A stretch of DNA of 64,000 bases from Hyphomonas sp. (GTDB taxonomy: Bacteria > Pseudomonadota > Alphaproteobacteria > Caulobacterales > Hyphomonadaceae), in contig VMTE01000012.1 in the NCBI GenBank assembly GCA_013791775.1, positions 1 through 64,000 of the forward strand, read 5' to 3'. The position numbers and the translations under genes are program-made. The notes below the pieces were generated by a model, which was not told the DNA's origin, ran no database searches, and was given only the letters and a program-made list of their open reading frames with translations. Positions 28,933 to 38,521 of the stretch are shown here, piece after piece. The first letter of the stretch is position 1, and each line of letters starts with the position of its first letter.

Positions 28933-30087
28933 TTACTCGGCAGCAACCGCCAGGTCAGCGGCGGAAAGATCCGTGTACCGCTTCAGGTGGTGATCGACGT
29001 TGCCGAACTCGGAGTCGATAATCGTCAGGCGCTTGAAGTAGTGGCCGATGGCGAGCTCGTCCGTCATGCCCATGCCGCCGTGGATCTGGATGGCATTCTG
29101 GCCCACGAACCGGCCGGCCTGGCCGATGCGGACCTTCGCAGCCGAAGCCGCCTTCTTCCGCGTGACATCGTCCTCATCCAGTTTCAGCGTCGCCATGTAG
29201 GTCATCGACACCGACTGTTCGGCCTCCATGAACATATCGACCATCTTGTGCTGCAACACCTGGAACTTGCCGATGGGCGTGCCGAACTGCTTGCGTTGGC
29301 GCGAGTATTCGACGGTCATCGTCTGGGCGACCTTCATCGCGCCGCAGGCCTCTGCGCAGAGCGCCGCGATGGCCTCATCCGTCACGCGCTCGATCAGCGG
29401 CAAGCCGTTTGCTACATCGCCGATCACGGCATCCGCGCCCACCGACACGTTGTCGAAGTGCACTTCCGAGGCGCGCCGGCCATCGACGGTGGGGTAGTCG
29501 CGGGTGGTGACGCCCTTGGCGTCCTTCGCCACGATGAACACGCCGATACCCTTGGTATCGCGGCGTCCGCCAGCCGTCCGTGCCGTGACGATCAGGTGGC
29601 TTGCCCAGGGCGCGCCCACGACCACAGCCTTGTGACCGCTGATCTTCCAGCCGGCGCCGTCCTTCGTCGCCGTCGTTTCCAGGTCCGCCAGATTGTAGCG
29701 GCCTTTCGGTTCTGCATAGGCAAAGGCAAACACGCGTTCACCGGCCATCATCGGGGCGAGGTGCTCGGCCTTCTGGCCGTCCGTGCCGCGCTTCAGGAAG
29801 CCGCCGCCGACCACGACCGACTGAAGGAACGGCTCGACCACGAGCCCCTTGCCGAACTCTTCCATCACGACCATTGCGTCGATCGGGCCGCCGCCAAGGC
29901 CGCCGTCTGCTTCGCTGAACGGGGCGGCCAGCAGGCCGAGTTCGGCGAACTGTGCCCACATCTTCGGACGCCAGCCCTCTTTCGAGGCGACGACCTTGCG
30001 GCGCGTGTCAAAGTCATACTGGTCCTTGATCAGCCGTGCGAGGCTGTCGCGGATCATGGTCTGTTCTTCGGTGAAATTGAAATCCAT
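28933..30087 (-). CDS. acyl-CoA dehydrogenase, PimD-like small subunit
   Basis: A 384-residue FAD-dependent acyl-CoA dehydrogenase. The N-terminus MDFNFTEEQTMIRDSLARLI and the segment YDFDTRRKVVASKEGW resemble the small subunit of pimeloyl-CoA dehydrogenase (PimD). The C-terminal QIHGGMGMTDELAIGHYFKR is the FAD-binding signature. In two-gene dehydrogenases of this type the partners form a heterotetramer and only one subunit may hold the catalytic glutamate. It lies 25 bases after its partner gene. The substrate class (medium-chain dicarboxylyl-CoA or steroid side chain) is inference. Confidence 0.87.
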   Translation of the reverse strand: MDFNFTEEQTMIRDSLARLIKDQYDFDTRRKVVASKEGWRPKMWAQFAELGLLAAPFSEADGGLGGGPIDAMVVMEEFGKGLVVEPFLQSVVVGGGFLKRGTDGQKAEHLAPMMAGERVFAFAYAEPKGRYNLADLETTATKDGAGWKISGHKAVVVGAPWASHLIVTARTAGGRRDTKGIGVFIVAKDAKGVTTRDYPTVDGRRASEVHFDNVSVGADAVIGDVANGLPLIERVTDEAIAALCAEACGAMKVAQTMTVEYSRQRKQFGTPIGKFQVLQHKMVDMFMEAEQSVSMTYMATLKLDEDDVTRKKAASAAKVRIGQAGRFVGQNAIQIHGGMGMTDELAIGHYFKRLTIIDSEFGNVDHHLKRYTDLSAADLAVAAE

Positions 30088-30112
30088 TGTCTAATCCTCC
30101 CTGCCCTCGCCC

Positions 30113-31306
30113 TTAAAGGCCGAGGATCATCTTTGTAATGATGTTGCGCTGAATCTCGTTGGATCCGCCATAGATCGAGGTCTTGCGCATGTTGAAGTAG
30201 GTGTCAGCGGCGAAATTAGCGTATTCCGGACCGACGCCGAAATCATTGACGCCGTGGCCGTCCATGCCGCGCGCATACGGCGCGCCATAGTTGCCAACCG
30301 CTTCCAGGGTCAGCTCCGTCAGGCGCTGCTGGATTTCGGTGCCTTTGATCTTGAGGATCGAGCTTTCCGGGCCAGGACCCTTGCCGGCCGCTTCCGAGGC
30401 CAGTGTGCGCAGTTCGGTGAACTCGAGCGCCGTCAGGTCTATTTCGAGCTGGCTGATCTTGCGCGAGAAGTCGCCGTTCAGGATCAGCGGCGTGCCGTCG
30501 ATGGTTTCAGTCGAGGCGATGTCGCGCAGGCGTTCGATGCCGCGCTTGGAACGGGCGACACCGGCGATGCCGGAACGCTCATGCGCCAGCAGGAACTTCG
30601 CGTAGGTCCAGCCTTCGTTTTCCTTGCCGACGAGGTTCCCGACCGGCACGCGCACGTCCGTCAGCCAGGTCTCGTTCACTTCATGCGTGCCGTCGATCAG
30701 CTTGATCGGCCGGACTTCGATGCCCGGCGTCTTCATGTCGACGAGGATGAAGGAGATACCTTCCTGCGACTTCGCCGACGGATCGGTGCGGCAAAGGAAG
30801 AAACCCCAGTCTGCGTGCTGGGCGAGTGTGGTCCAGGTTTTCTGGCCGTTGATCACGTAGTGGTCACCGTCGCGCACGGCGGTTGTCTTGACGCTGGCCA
30901 GGTCCGAGCCTGCGCCCGGCTCGGAATAGCCCTGGCACCACCAGACCTCGCCCGACAGGATGCCCGGCAGGTGTTTCGCCTTCTGCTCTTCGCTGCCGAA
31001 AGTGTAGATCACCGGGCCGACCATCGAGACCGAAAACGGCAGCGGCATGATCGTGTCCATGCGCGCATTCTCTTCGGACCAGATGTAGCGCTGGGTGGAG
31101 GTCCAGCCGGTGCCGCCGTATTTCTTCGGCCAGGCGGGGGCAGACCAGCCCTTCTTGCCGAGGATCTTGTGCCAGGCGAGGAACTGTTCGCGGGTCAGGT
31201 CCTCGCGGGTGCCGGTTCCGGTCAGTTCTTTCGGATAGTTCTCGCGGATGAACGCGCGCACTTCATCACGGAAGGCGGTCTCTTCAGGCGTAAAGTCGAG
31301 ATTCAT
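30113..31306 (-). CDS. acyl-CoA dehydrogenase, PimC-like large subunit
   Basis: A 397-residue acyl-CoA dehydrogenase with a QGYSEPGAGSDLASVKT flavin-binding segment, NGQKTWTTLAQHADW, LAHERSGIAG and C-terminal SIYGGSNEIQRNIITKMILGL. It resembles the large subunit (PimC) of paired acyl-CoA dehydrogenases. It is transcribed with the PimD-like gene, which fits a heteromeric enzyme. The upstream region carries ACGT repeats that may bind a fatty-acid regulator. Confidence 0.88.
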   Translation of the reverse strand: MNLDFTPEETAFRDEVRAFIRENYPKELTGTGTREDLTREQFLAWHKILGKKGWSAPAWPKKYGGTGWTSTQRYIWSEENARMDTIMPLPFSVSMVGPVIYTFGSEEQKAKHLPGILSGEVWWCQGYSEPGAGSDLASVKTTAVRDGDHYVINGQKTWTTLAQHADWGFFLCRTDPSAKSQEGISFILVDMKTPGIEVRPIKLIDGTHEVNETWLTDVRVPVGNLVGKENEGWTYAKFLLAHERSGIAGVARSKRGIERLRDIASTETIDGTPLILNGDFSRKISQLEIDLTALEFTELRTLASEAAGKGPGPESSILKIKGTEIQQRLTELTLEAVGNYGAPYARGMDGHGVNDFGVGPEYANFAADTYFNMRKTSIYGGSNEIQRNIITKMILGL

Positions 31307-31380
31307 GTTGGGTTGTCCTCCGGTGCCTCTGGGTGCCTCTTTGCCCCTCTATGTCAGTCAAAGCCGTGCACTGGCAAGGT

Positions 31381-31400
31381 GACGTGCACGTAAACGTAAA
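31381..31400. promoter_or_regulatory. ACGT-repeat element upstream of the acyl-CoA dehydrogenase pair
   Basis: GACGTGCACGTAAACGTAAA contains three ACGT cores, one within a 10-bp palindrome (ACGTGCACGT). ACGT-containing operators of this kind are used by proteobacterial regulators of branched-chain and fatty-acid catabolism such as LiuR and PsrA. The site is about 75 bases upstream of the large-subunit start. Assignment to a regulator is inference. Confidence 0.35.
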
Positions 31401-31422
31401 GAATGCCGCAGCGGACCTAACG

Positions 31423-32439
31423 TCAGGCCTCCGCAGGCTTGGCGATGAATGGCGCACACGCGGTCTTCAGAACACCGATGGCCGACGCCGACCCGAGCCC
31501 GCCGCCCGTCTGGAATTGCAATTGAAGGAGCGGCGCGAGGCCGAGATGCTCCAGCGCGGCCTCATGGGCCGGCCGCTGCGTGATGTGCGAGGCCATACAA
31601 TGACTGACCGCCTTCGGAGACACGGCGTGCACCACGCCTGCGGCAATCGTCGTGGCGAATCCGTCCAGCACCACCGGAATGCTCTGATGACGCGCCGCAA
31701 TGATCGCGCCGACGCAGGCCGCCAATTCCCGTCCGCCGAGACACCGCAGCGCTTCCAGCGGGTCAGACAGGTGGCCCCGGTGAAGCCGGAGGGCATCGCT
31801 GACGAGCGTACTGCGCTTGACCGACAGGCTCGCTGGCGTCTGGGCGCTCGGGCGCACCCAGTAATCGGGCGAACCGCCATAGAGAGCGCAGGCCACGGCG
31901 GCGGCGGCCGTGCCGACCCCGGCGCCTGAAACTGCAATCGCCAGAAGATCCGGATTGTCTTCAACCGCCTCGAAGCCATAGGCGATCGTGGCGGCGCATT
32001 CGCGCTCGGACATCGCGGCTTCCTTCGCAATGCTGGGCGTAGGCCGGTCAAGCGCCAGCTCGAACACGCGCACGGTCGCCCCTGCCTGGGTGGCGATGGC
32101 CGAGAGCGGGGCCCGGCCCTCCCGCAGCGCGTCGATGTGGGCGCGCGTGTCGGAATTGCTGGAGAGCGAAACGCCAGCGTCCACGATCCCGTGCGAGCCG
32201 GCAAAGATTGCCAGTGTCGGTTTCTCGATTCGCGGCGGGAAGCGGCGTTGCCACTTGGCCAGCCATTCCGCCGCCTCACCCAGACGTCCGAAATCGCCCT
32301 CCCGGCCCATGCCGAGCAAAGCCTCGCGCACCTTCCGGCCGGACTCGGCGTCTGCCTCTACCGGTTTGAGAATCAGTTCACGGGCATCCGACAAGGGGGA
32401 ATTCTGGGCCGCAGGTTCGCTCAAGTCTGGATACTCCAT
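31423..32439 (-). CDS. CobT-like phosphoribosyltransferase family protein lacking expected catalytic glutamates
   Basis: The 338-residue protein aligns along its length with nicotinate-nucleotide:dimethylbenzimidazole phosphoribosyltransferase (CobT), for example in IFAGSHGIVDAGVS (78-91), QAGATVRVFELAL and VLDGFATTIAAGVVHAV. In CobT of Salmonella, Glu174 lies in a GEMGIGNTT motif and Glu317 in GEGSGA. The aligned segments here read VSGAGVGTAA (170-179) and TGGGLGSASA (311-320), so both glutamates are replaced by glycine. It may be a divergent enzyme with another base donor, or a non-catalytic paralogue. The ATG at 32437-32439 starts the frame. No cobalamin riboswitch is visible upstream, and the gene stands alone. 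Confidence 0.8.
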   Translation of the reverse strand: MEYPDLSEPAAQNSPLSDARELILKPVEADAESGRKVREALLGMGREGDFGRLGEAAEWLAKWQRRFPPRIEKPTLAIFAGSHGIVDAGVSLSSNSDTRAHIDALREGRAPLSAIATQAGATVRVFELALDRPTPSIAKEAAMSERECAATIAYGFEAVEDNPDLLAIAVSGAGVGTAAAAVACALYGGSPDYWVRPSAQTPASLSVKRSTLVSDALRLHRGHLSDPLEALRCLGGRELAACVGAIIAARHQSIPVVLDGFATTIAAGVVHAVSPKAVSHCMASHITQRPAHEAALEHLGLAPLLQLQFQTGGGLGSASAIGVLKTACAPFIAKPAEA

Positions 32440-32558
32440 GCGCGATTCAAGTGCGCAACGTTCAGGTTAACAAAAATTCCGAAGGCTGTCCGGCAAGGTT
32501 TTATTACGCCGTTTATGCAATACTTGCAGCGAGTCCCCATCCGGTATTTGCTATAAAC

Positions 32559-32753
32559 ATGCCTGACGAGCCGATAAAGAGCCCTTGTATCAAGGTTTGC
32601 GCCGTTGACGGCCAAACCGGGCTTTGCCTTGGCTGCGGACGCACTTTGCCGGAAATCGGGCGCTGGGTGCAGATGGGCCCTGCCGCCCGCGATCTCGTCA
32701 TCGCGCAATTGCCGGAGCGTATTGCGCGACTCGAATCTCTGGGGAAACGTTAA
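32559..32753 (+). CDS. DUF1289 domain-containing small cysteine protein
   Basis: A 64-residue protein with four cysteines (C10, C14, C23, C26) in SPCIKVCAVDGQTGLC-LGCGRT, the DUF1289 signature, expected to bind a metal or Fe-S cluster. The family is widespread in proteobacteria without an assigned role. The frame is open further upstream, but the ATG at 32559 gives the family N-terminus. It ends 4 bases before the retropepsin-like gene, so the two are co-transcribed. Confidence 0.88.
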   Translation: MPDEPIKSPCIKVCAVDGQTGLCLGCGRTLPEIGRWVQMGPAARDLVIAQLPERIARLESLGKR

Positions 32754-32757
32754 AGTC

Positions 32758-33285
32758 ATGGCGCTGCGCAATCTGTTCTTCGTGATGTTCGCGGCGGTCG
32801 CAATCGCCCTGGGGATCTCTTTCGGCATCGCGCCGAAGTTCAATGAGCAGGCCGACGAGCCTGCGCCTGTCGCTACCGTCGCCGTGGCCACGCCGGAGAT
32901 GACCGCCCTGCCCGGCTCGCGCGCCGCCTTCATCGACAAGGAAAATGACGGCCACTTCTGGACCCGCGCGGATGTCAGCGGCACGCAGGTCAAGTTCATG
33001 GTCGATACCGGCGCCAGCATCGTCGCCCTCACCTATTTCGACGCCCAGCGCCTTGGCCTGAATCCCGAAGAACTCGCCTTCGACTCCGAAATCCGCACCG
33101 CCGGCGGGGTGACGTACGGCGCGCCGGTCACCCTCGCCAGCATCCGCATCGGCAAGGTCAAAATCGAAAACGTTGACGCGGTGATCCTGACCAGCGGCCT
33201 CGAACAATCCCTGCTGGGAATGACCTTTCTGGGCGAGCTCAATTCCTATGAAGTGCGCCAGGGCCAGATGATCATACGCCAGTGA
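32758..33285 (+). CDS. retropepsin-like aspartic protease, membrane-anchored
   Basis: A 175-residue protein with an N-terminal transmembrane helix (about 5-23), a short linker, and a retropepsin domain whose active-site DTGA is at 83-86 (VKFMVDTGASIVALT). A second conserved block is GLEQSLLGMTFLGELNSYE. Single-domain retropepsins of this kind are typical of alphaproteobacteria and probably work as homodimers. Their substrates are mostly unknown. The 3-prime end overlaps the convergent pyk gene by 14 bases. Confidence 0.88.
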   Translation: MALRNLFFVMFAAVAIALGISFGIAPKFNEQADEPAPVATVAVATPEMTALPGSRAAFIDKENDGHFWTRADVSGTQVKFMVDTGASIVALTYFDAQRLGLNPEELAFDSEIRTAGGVTYGAPVTLASIRIGKVKIENVDAVILTSGLEQSLLGMTFLGELNSYEVRQGQMIIRQ

Positions 33286-34696
33286 TCGGCTTGCCATCGA
33301 GACCCTTGCCGACGCCGATTTCCCACGCAAACCGCGCCTCGTCGCCCGCCCAGCGCGCATAGGCGACCCGGCCTTCAAGGCCGGACGCCTTCATCAGCGC
33401 GCGGTACCAGTTCTCGACGCCCGCATCGAGCTTGTGCGGGTGCACGCCCCAAAGAAGACAGGCCTGGCGCACCCGGGCATCGTCTATTGATCCGTAGAGG
33501 ATCGGCGTTGCCCCGCGCACCCGCGAGAACCGCGCCAACCGCTCGAACGCGCCAGTCCGCAGCGCCAGCGCGACCGCCCCTTCGGCTTCCGCCATGCCAA
33601 GGGACGTTTGTGCCACCACATCAATCGCCGTCTGCGCGAGCTCGTCGCCATCGAACTGCACCATCGAGCGGCGGTAATCCTCCGCATTCTCCGTCGCCCG
33701 GATGATCCGGGACATGATCGCGACCGCCGTTGCCGGATGCCGGCCTACGGCCGTCTCGGCGGACAACATGACGGCATCGGCGCCCTGGTAGATCGCGGTC
33801 GCCACATCCGAAGCTTCGGCCCGTGTCGGGGCGGAGTTCTCGATCATTGATTCCAGCATCTGCGTCGCCACGATCACCGGCCGGCCTGCTGCCCGCGCAG
33901 CGCGGATGATCCGCCGCTGGATCACCGGCACTTCTTCTGGCGGAAACTCGACGCCCAGATCGCCCCGCGCCACCATCACCCCGTCCGAGGCGTGGATGAT
34001 TTCCCGCAGCTCGCCGAGCGCCGCCGGCTTTTCAAGTTTCGCAATCAGCGGCGCACGGCCGTCAATGATCGCCTTGGTCATCGCTATGTCGGCCACAGAC
34101 TGCACGAAGGACAACGCCACCAGATCGACGCCGATCGACAGGGCGAATTCGAGATCCGCCCTGTCCTTGTCGGTCAGCGCTGTCACTGGCAGCGCCTTGC
34201 CGCGCACAGTGAAGCCCTTCTTGTCCGAAATCTTGCCCGGCACATCGGCGCGCACCTTGGGCGCCTTGCCGGCTGCCGTGACCGTGAAGATCAACTTGCC
34301 GTCATCGACGAGGATCGTGTCGCCAACTTCGAGTTGGTCAAGGATCGCCGGGTGCGGCACCGGGATCGTGTCCGGCGCATCCGTCGTGTCGGCCGCGACC
34401 AGCGGATACTCGTAGTTCCAGGACAGTTTCATCTCGCCGCCGGGAAAGCAACCGACGCGCACCTTCGGTCCTTGAAGGTCCGCCAGCGCCGCGAGCGGAC
34501 GCCCGACCAGCGCCTCGACCTTGCGCACGATCTCCAGCGTGGCGCGATGGTCCTCATGACTGCCATGGGAGAAGTTCAGCCGGAACACATCGGCGCCGGC
34601 TTCCGCCAGCGCGCGGATATCCTTGAGGGTCCGGCTGCGGGGCCCGAGCGTGGCCACGATCTTGGCATTCTCACCGCGCAGGCGGGCTTTCGGCAT
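33272..34696 (-). CDS. pyk: pyruvate kinase
   Basis: Pyruvate kinase transfers phosphate from phosphoenolpyruvate to ADP. The 474 residues include FRLNFSHGSHEDH, ADLQGPKVRVG, the catalytic lysine region APLIAKLEKPAAL, VMVARGDLGVE, VATQMLESMIENSAPTRAEASDVA and MLSAETAVG. The C-terminal domain (about 350-474) is shorter and more divergent than in E. coli enzymes, so its allosteric behaviour cannot be inferred. The 195-base region upstream has GC-rich dyads. Confidence 0.94.
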   Translation of the reverse strand: MPKARLRGENAKIVATLGPRSRTLKDIRALAEAGADVFRLNFSHGSHEDHRATLEIVRKVEALVGRPLAALADLQGPKVRVGCFPGGEMKLSWNYEYPLVAADTTDAPDTIPVPHPAILDQLEVGDTILVDDGKLIFTVTAAGKAPKVRADVPGKISDKKGFTVRGKALPVTALTDKDRADLEFALSIGVDLVALSFVQSVADIAMTKAIIDGRAPLIAKLEKPAALGELREIIHASDGVMVARGDLGVEFPPEEVPVIQRRIIRAARAAGRPVIVATQMLESMIENSAPTRAEASDVATAIYQGADAVMLSAETAVGRHPATAVAIMSRIIRATENAEDYRRSMVQFDGDELAQTAIDVVAQTSLGMAEAEGAVALALRTGAFERLARFSRVRGATPILYGSIDDARVRQACLLWGVHPHKLDAGVENWYRALMKASGLEGRVAYARWAGDEARFAWEIGVGKGLDGKPITGV

Positions 34697-34891
34697 GGGC
34701 TGCTCCGTGCTGACAAGGATGTCAGAGATTTGGTTTACGTGACTCGGGGCGCTGTCGCTAGGGGGTGCGTTCCGCCGCCCGTCCCCCGGCGGGTTCGATC
34801 AGGTTCCGGAGACTGCCGAAATCAGCCGTCTCCAAAAACAACCCCGCTCGCCCCCCCGCATGGGTACCGATTGCCGCGCGCCGAGCGCCGA
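34697..34891 (-). other. pyk upstream region with paired GC-rich elements
   Basis: The 195 bases between the metH2 stop and the pyk start hold two clear dyads. One is GGAGAC/GTCTCC (34808-34813 with 34828-34833, 14-base loop), and the other is CCGCCG/CGGCGG (34772-34777 with 34787-34792, 9-base loop). A TTGTTTTT run precedes the first stem on the minus strand. I recognise no known RNA class. The region must contain the end of the met operon transcript and the pyk promoter. Confidence 0.35.
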
Positions 34892-37531
34892 CTATGCCTC
34901 CACGAGCACGAACGGATCGTAATTCAGTACCGGCGCGAGCCAGCGCTCGGCGGTCTTCAGGTCCCAGTCCTTGCGGCGCGCATAGTCCTCGACCTGATCG
35001 CGTTCAATCCGGCCGAGCGCGAAATAGATCGCTTCCGGATTTGCGAAATACATTCCGGATACGGATGGCGCCGGGTTCATCGCATAGCTGGATGTGAGCG
35101 ACACGCCGATCTGCCGTTCGGCGTCCAGCAATCGGAACAGGGTCTCCTTTTCCGTGTGCTCGGGCTGCGAGGGATAGCCGGGCGCGGGACGGATTCCCCG
35201 GTATTTCTCGGCAATCAACTCCTCGCGCGTCAGCGCTTCGTCCGGCGCGTAGGCCCAAAGTTCCTTGCGCACTCGTTCGTGCATGTATTCCGCCATCGCC
35301 TCGGCAAACCGGTCAGCCAGCGCCTTCACCATGATGGACGAATAGTCGTCGCCCTTTGCCTTGAACGCCTCGGCAATGACGTCTGCCTCGGGTCCCGATG
35401 TTACGCAGAAGCCGCCAATCCAGTCGTCGCCTTCTGACGCCACGAAATCCGACAGGGCGTAGTTGGCCCGGCCGTTATCCTTCTTCATCTGCTGGCGGAG
35501 CGTATGGAATACATCACCGGTTTCGAGGCGAATGTCGTCGCCGTCCGCGTTCGCACCCCAGAAGCCGACGACAGCCTTCGGCTTGAACCAGGCCTCGCCC
35601 ACCAGCCGTTGCATCATGGCTTCGGTGTCGCGCCAGAGGCCGCGCGCGGCATCGCCCACCACGGCGTCATCGAGAATTTCCGGATAGTGCCCGGCGAGAT
35701 CCCAGGCGGAGAAGTACGGGGTCCAGTCGATGTAGCGGGCGAGGGTTGCCAGATCGATGCCTTCGAATTTCCGCGCGCCCGTGAAGGTCGGCTTTGGCGC
35801 CGTGTAAGTCTTCCAGTCTGGCTTGAACGCGGCCTGGCGCGCTTCGGTAATCGGAAGGCGCGGCTTCGGCGGACCATCTTTTCGGGCTTCGCGCATCCGT
35901 TCGTACCGGGCACGCGTCTGCGCCACCAACGCGGGACGGTCCGTGTCATTCAGCAAGGCCGAGACCACGCCTACCGCGCGGCTTGCATCGACCACGTGGA
36001 TCACCGGCGCGGACCGGATCACCGGATCAATCTTCACCGCCGTATGCGCCGGGCTGGTTGTCGCCCCGCCGATCAGCAGAGGCTGCGTCATGCCGCGCCG
36101 CTGCATCTCGCTGGCCACATAGACCATCTCGTCGAGGCTCGGCGTGATCAGGCCTGACAGGCCGATGATGTCGACATTCTCGCTGATGGCCGTCTCGAGA
36201 ATCTTCTCAGCTGCCACCATCACGCCCAGGTCGATGATGTCATAGCCATTGCAGGCGAGCACCACGCCGACAATGTTCTTGCCGATATCGTGGACATCGC
36301 CCTTCACGGTCGCCATCAGCACCTTGCCGTTGGACACATCCACGGTTCCGAGACGCTGCTTTTCCTCTTCCATGAACGGCTCAAGCCAGGCGACCGCTTG
36401 TTTCATCACGCGCGCCGACTTCACCACTTGCGGCAGGAACATCTTGCCGGACCCGAACAGGTCTCCGACGACATTCATGCCGTCCATCAACGGGCCTTCG
36501 ATGACGTGCAGCGGGCGATCCACCGAAAGGCGCGCCTCTTCCGTATCTTGATCAATGAATTCGGTGATGCCATGCACCAGCGCATATTCAAGCCGCTTGG
36601 CGACGGGCGCCTCGCGCCAGGAAAGGTTTTTCTCGGCGCTCTTGCCCTTCTGGCCTTTCAGGCCCTCGGCAATCTCGATCAACCGCTCGGTCGCGTCGCT
36701 GCGCCGGTTCAGGATCACGTCCTCTACCCGTGCGCGCAGTTCCGGTTCGATGTCATCATAGATGTCGAGCTGTCCGGCGTTGACGATGCCCATGTCCATG
36801 CCAGCGGGAATGGCATGGTAGAGAAACACCGAGTGCATTGCCCGGCGCACGGGCTCATTGCCGCGGAAGCTGAAGGACACGTTAGAAAGCCCGCCGGAGA
36901 TGTGGCAGCCCGGACACGTCGCACGGATTTCCTTCGCCGCCTCGATAAAATCGAGCGCGTAGTTGTTGTGCTCCTCGATACCCGTCGCCACGGCAAATAT
37001 ATTCGGATCGAAGATGACGTCTTCGGCGGGAAAGCCTACCTCTTCCGTCAGGATACGGAAGGCACGCTGGCATATCTCAACCTTGCGGGCCTTGGTATCG
37101 GCCTGCCCGGCTTCGTCGAACGCCATCACGACAACCGCGGCGCCGTACGCCATGCAGGCGTGCGCCTGTTCGCGGAATTTCGCCTCGCCCTCCTTCATGG
37201 AGATCGAGTTGACGATGGCCTTGCCCTGCACGCATTTCAGTCCCGCCTCGATTACGTCCCACTTGGACGAGTCGATCATTACCGGCACGCGGGCGATATC
37301 CGGTTCCGCCGCGATCAGGTTCAGGAAGGTGCGCATGGCGACCACGCCGTCGAGCATGCCCTCGTCCATGTTGACGTCAATCACCTGCGCGCCGCTCTCG
37401 ACCTGCTGGCGCGCGACTTCGACCGCGTCCGCATAGCGGCCGTCAGTGATCATCTTCCGGAACACGGCCGAGCCGGTCACGTTCGTGCGCTCACCGATGT
37501 TGATGAAATTCTGGGAGGCTGACTTCGTCAT
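34892..37531 (-). CDS. metH: methionine synthase, folate/cobalamin/activation part (split MetH, second gene)
   Basis: This 879-residue protein is MetH without its homocysteine domain. The pterin-binding domain covers about 1-290 ([22 protein letters not shown]). The cobalamin cap and B12 Rossmann domain cover about 300-530 ([14 protein letters not shown], with the lower axial ligand H414). The AdoMet reactivation domain follows ([19 protein letters not shown]). It transfers a methyl group from methyl-tetrahydrofolate through cobalamin to homocysteine held by the separate protein encoded at 38521-39588. The start is the ATG at 37529-37531, which overlaps the GGCT gene. Splitting MetH this way is known in alphaproteobacteria. 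Confidence 0.95.
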   Translation of the reverse strand: MTKSASQNFINIGERTNVTGSAVFRKMITDGRYADAVEVARQQVESGAQVIDVNMDEGMLDGVVAMRTFLNLIAAEPDIARVPVMIDSSKWDVIEAGLKCVQGKAIVNSISMKEGEAKFREQAHACMAYGAAVVVMAFDEAGQADTKARKVEICQRAFRILTEEVGFPAEDVIFDPNIFAVATGIEEHNNYALDFIEAAKEIRATCPGCHISGGLSNVSFSFRGNEPVRRAMHSVFLYHAIPAGMDMGIVNAGQLDIYDDIEPELRARVEDVILNRRSDATERLIEIAEGLKGQKGKSAEKNLSWREAPVAKRLEYALVHGITEFIDQDTEEARLSVDRPLHVIEGPLMDGMNVVGDLFGSGKMFLPQVVKSARVMKQAVAWLEPFMEEEKQRLGTVDVSNGKVLMATVKGDVHDIGKNIVGVVLACNGYDIIDLGVMVAAEKILETAISENVDIIGLSGLITPSLDEMVYVASEMQRRGMTQPLLIGGATTSPAHTAVKIDPVIRSAPVIHVVDASRAVGVVSALLNDTDRPALVAQTRARYERMREARKDGPPKPRLPITEARQAAFKPDWKTYTAPKPTFTGARKFEGIDLATLARYIDWTPYFSAWDLAGHYPEILDDAVVGDAARGLWRDTEAMMQRLVGEAWFKPKAVVGFWGANADGDDIRLETGDVFHTLRQQMKKDNGRANYALSDFVASEGDDWIGGFCVTSGPEADVIAEAFKAKGDDYSSIMVKALADRFAEAMAEYMHERVRKELWAYAPDEALTREELIAEKYRGIRPAPGYPSQPEHTEKETLFRLLDAERQIGVSLTSSYAMNPAPSVSGMYFANPEAIYFALGRIERDQVEDYARRKDWDLKTAERWLAPVLNYDPFVLVEA

Positions 37532-37959
37532 TTCCGGTTTCTTCCTGCATCCAGCGGCCAATTTCCGCCGGTCACGGCGGGACAGTCGCTGACGTCCTTG
37601 TTGTACCAATAAATCCAGGCCGTCTCGCCTGTCTCCGCTCCGGCATCGTCGCACACCGCAATTCGTTTGCGCAGGTAGAGACTGGTGACCGGATCATCCG
37701 TCACGTCCTCGAAGTCATCCATCGTTGGGACGATTGCGATATCGTGCACGGTCCAGAGTATTCCATGGCACAGCTCGTCGCCCGCCACCACGCCGGGAAA
37801 GCCTCCCAGATCAACCATCCGTCCACGGAACCGGCAGGACGATCCGAACTCGCCCGCCGTGGCAAGCGGAAGGCTTGCAGGCTGGCCGGATGCGCCTTGC
37901 TTCAGAAGGCCGTAGAAGACGAACAGGTCGCCGGAGGACACGCGCGCAGAAGAGGCCAT
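37528..37959 (-). CDS. gamma-glutamylcyclotransferase-like (GGCT/AIG2) protein
   Basis: A 143-residue protein with the GGCT fold signature near the N-terminus ([11 protein letters not shown], residues 12-22) and [13 protein letters not shown], matching AIG2-like gamma-glutamyl amine cyclotransferase relatives. A conserved acidic residue after [15 protein letters not shown] may act as the catalytic glutamate. Its role between the two halves of metH is unexplained. It overlaps metH2 by 4 bases and starts one base after the PNPOx stop, so its translation is tied to methionine synthase. Confidence 0.75.
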   Translation of the reverse strand: MASSARVSSGDLFVFYGLLKQGASGQPASLPLATAGEFGSSCRFRGRMVDLGGFPGVVAGDELCHGILWTVHDIAIVPTMDDFEDVTDDPVTSLYLRKRIAVCDDAGAETGETAWIYWYNKDVSDCPAVTGGNWPLDAGRNRK

Positions 37960-37960
37960 G

Positions 37961-38521
37961 TCAGGGTTTCCCCGTCCCGCTCAGCCCCGGCAAGCCGTCT
38001 ATGCTTTCGCTGTTGCGGGCGTACCGCCGCTCGCGCCACTCAGCGTCTGTTTCGATGTTTCCGATCCAGCGTTTCAGCTGGTCCCGGTCGCTCCTGAACT
38101 CGTAGAATGGCACACCCCAGCCACAGCTGTCCTGGATACGCTCGATCCTGATACGGATCACCGCCCGCGCGCGGTCATATTCCGGGAACAGTTTCATGAG
38201 TTCCGAAAACTCCGGGTGATCGAAGTCGATCGCCTCACCCTGTCCATAAAGCCGCAGGATGTTCGCCGGTCCTTCAAAGGCGCAGAACATGATCGTGATC
38301 CGGCCATTCTCCTGCACATGCGCCTGCGTCTCGATGCCCGATCCACCGAGATCGAGATAGGCCACTTCGAGATCGCCCAGGACGGCGAAACTGTCATATC
38401 CCTTGGGCGACACATTGACATGCCCGTCCGCCGACAGCGGCGCCGTCGCCACAAAGAACATCCTCTGCGCCCGGATGAAGGCTTGCAGTTTGTCATCAAG
38501 GCGTGGGTGGATCTTGCCCAT
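37961..38521 (-). CDS. pyridoxamine 5-phosphate oxidase-like FMN-binding protein
   Basis: A 186-residue split-barrel protein of the PNPOx-like family: FFVATAPLSADGHVNVSPKG near residue 22, GSGIETQAHVQENGRITIMFCAFEGPANILRLYG, and a C-terminal WGVPFYEF segment. Proteins of this type bind FMN or F420 and often reduce unidentified substrates. The ATG shares a base with the metH1 stop (TGATG). Its presence inside the met operon is unusual and the partner reaction is unknown. Confidence 0.85.
   Translation of the reverse strand: MGKIHPRLDDKLQAFIRAQRMFFVATAPLSADGHVNVSPKGYDSFAVLGDLEVAYLDLGGSGIETQAHVQENGRITIMFCAFEGPANILRLYGQGEAIDFDHPEFSELMKLFPEYDRARAVIRIRIERIQDSCGWGVPFYEFRSDRDQLKRWIGNIETDAEWRERRYARNSESIDGLPGLSGTGKP

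Noticed and set aside
36290-37522. 410-codon plus-strand frame opposite metH2
   Set aside because: It is an antisense shadow. The metH2 domains are complete.
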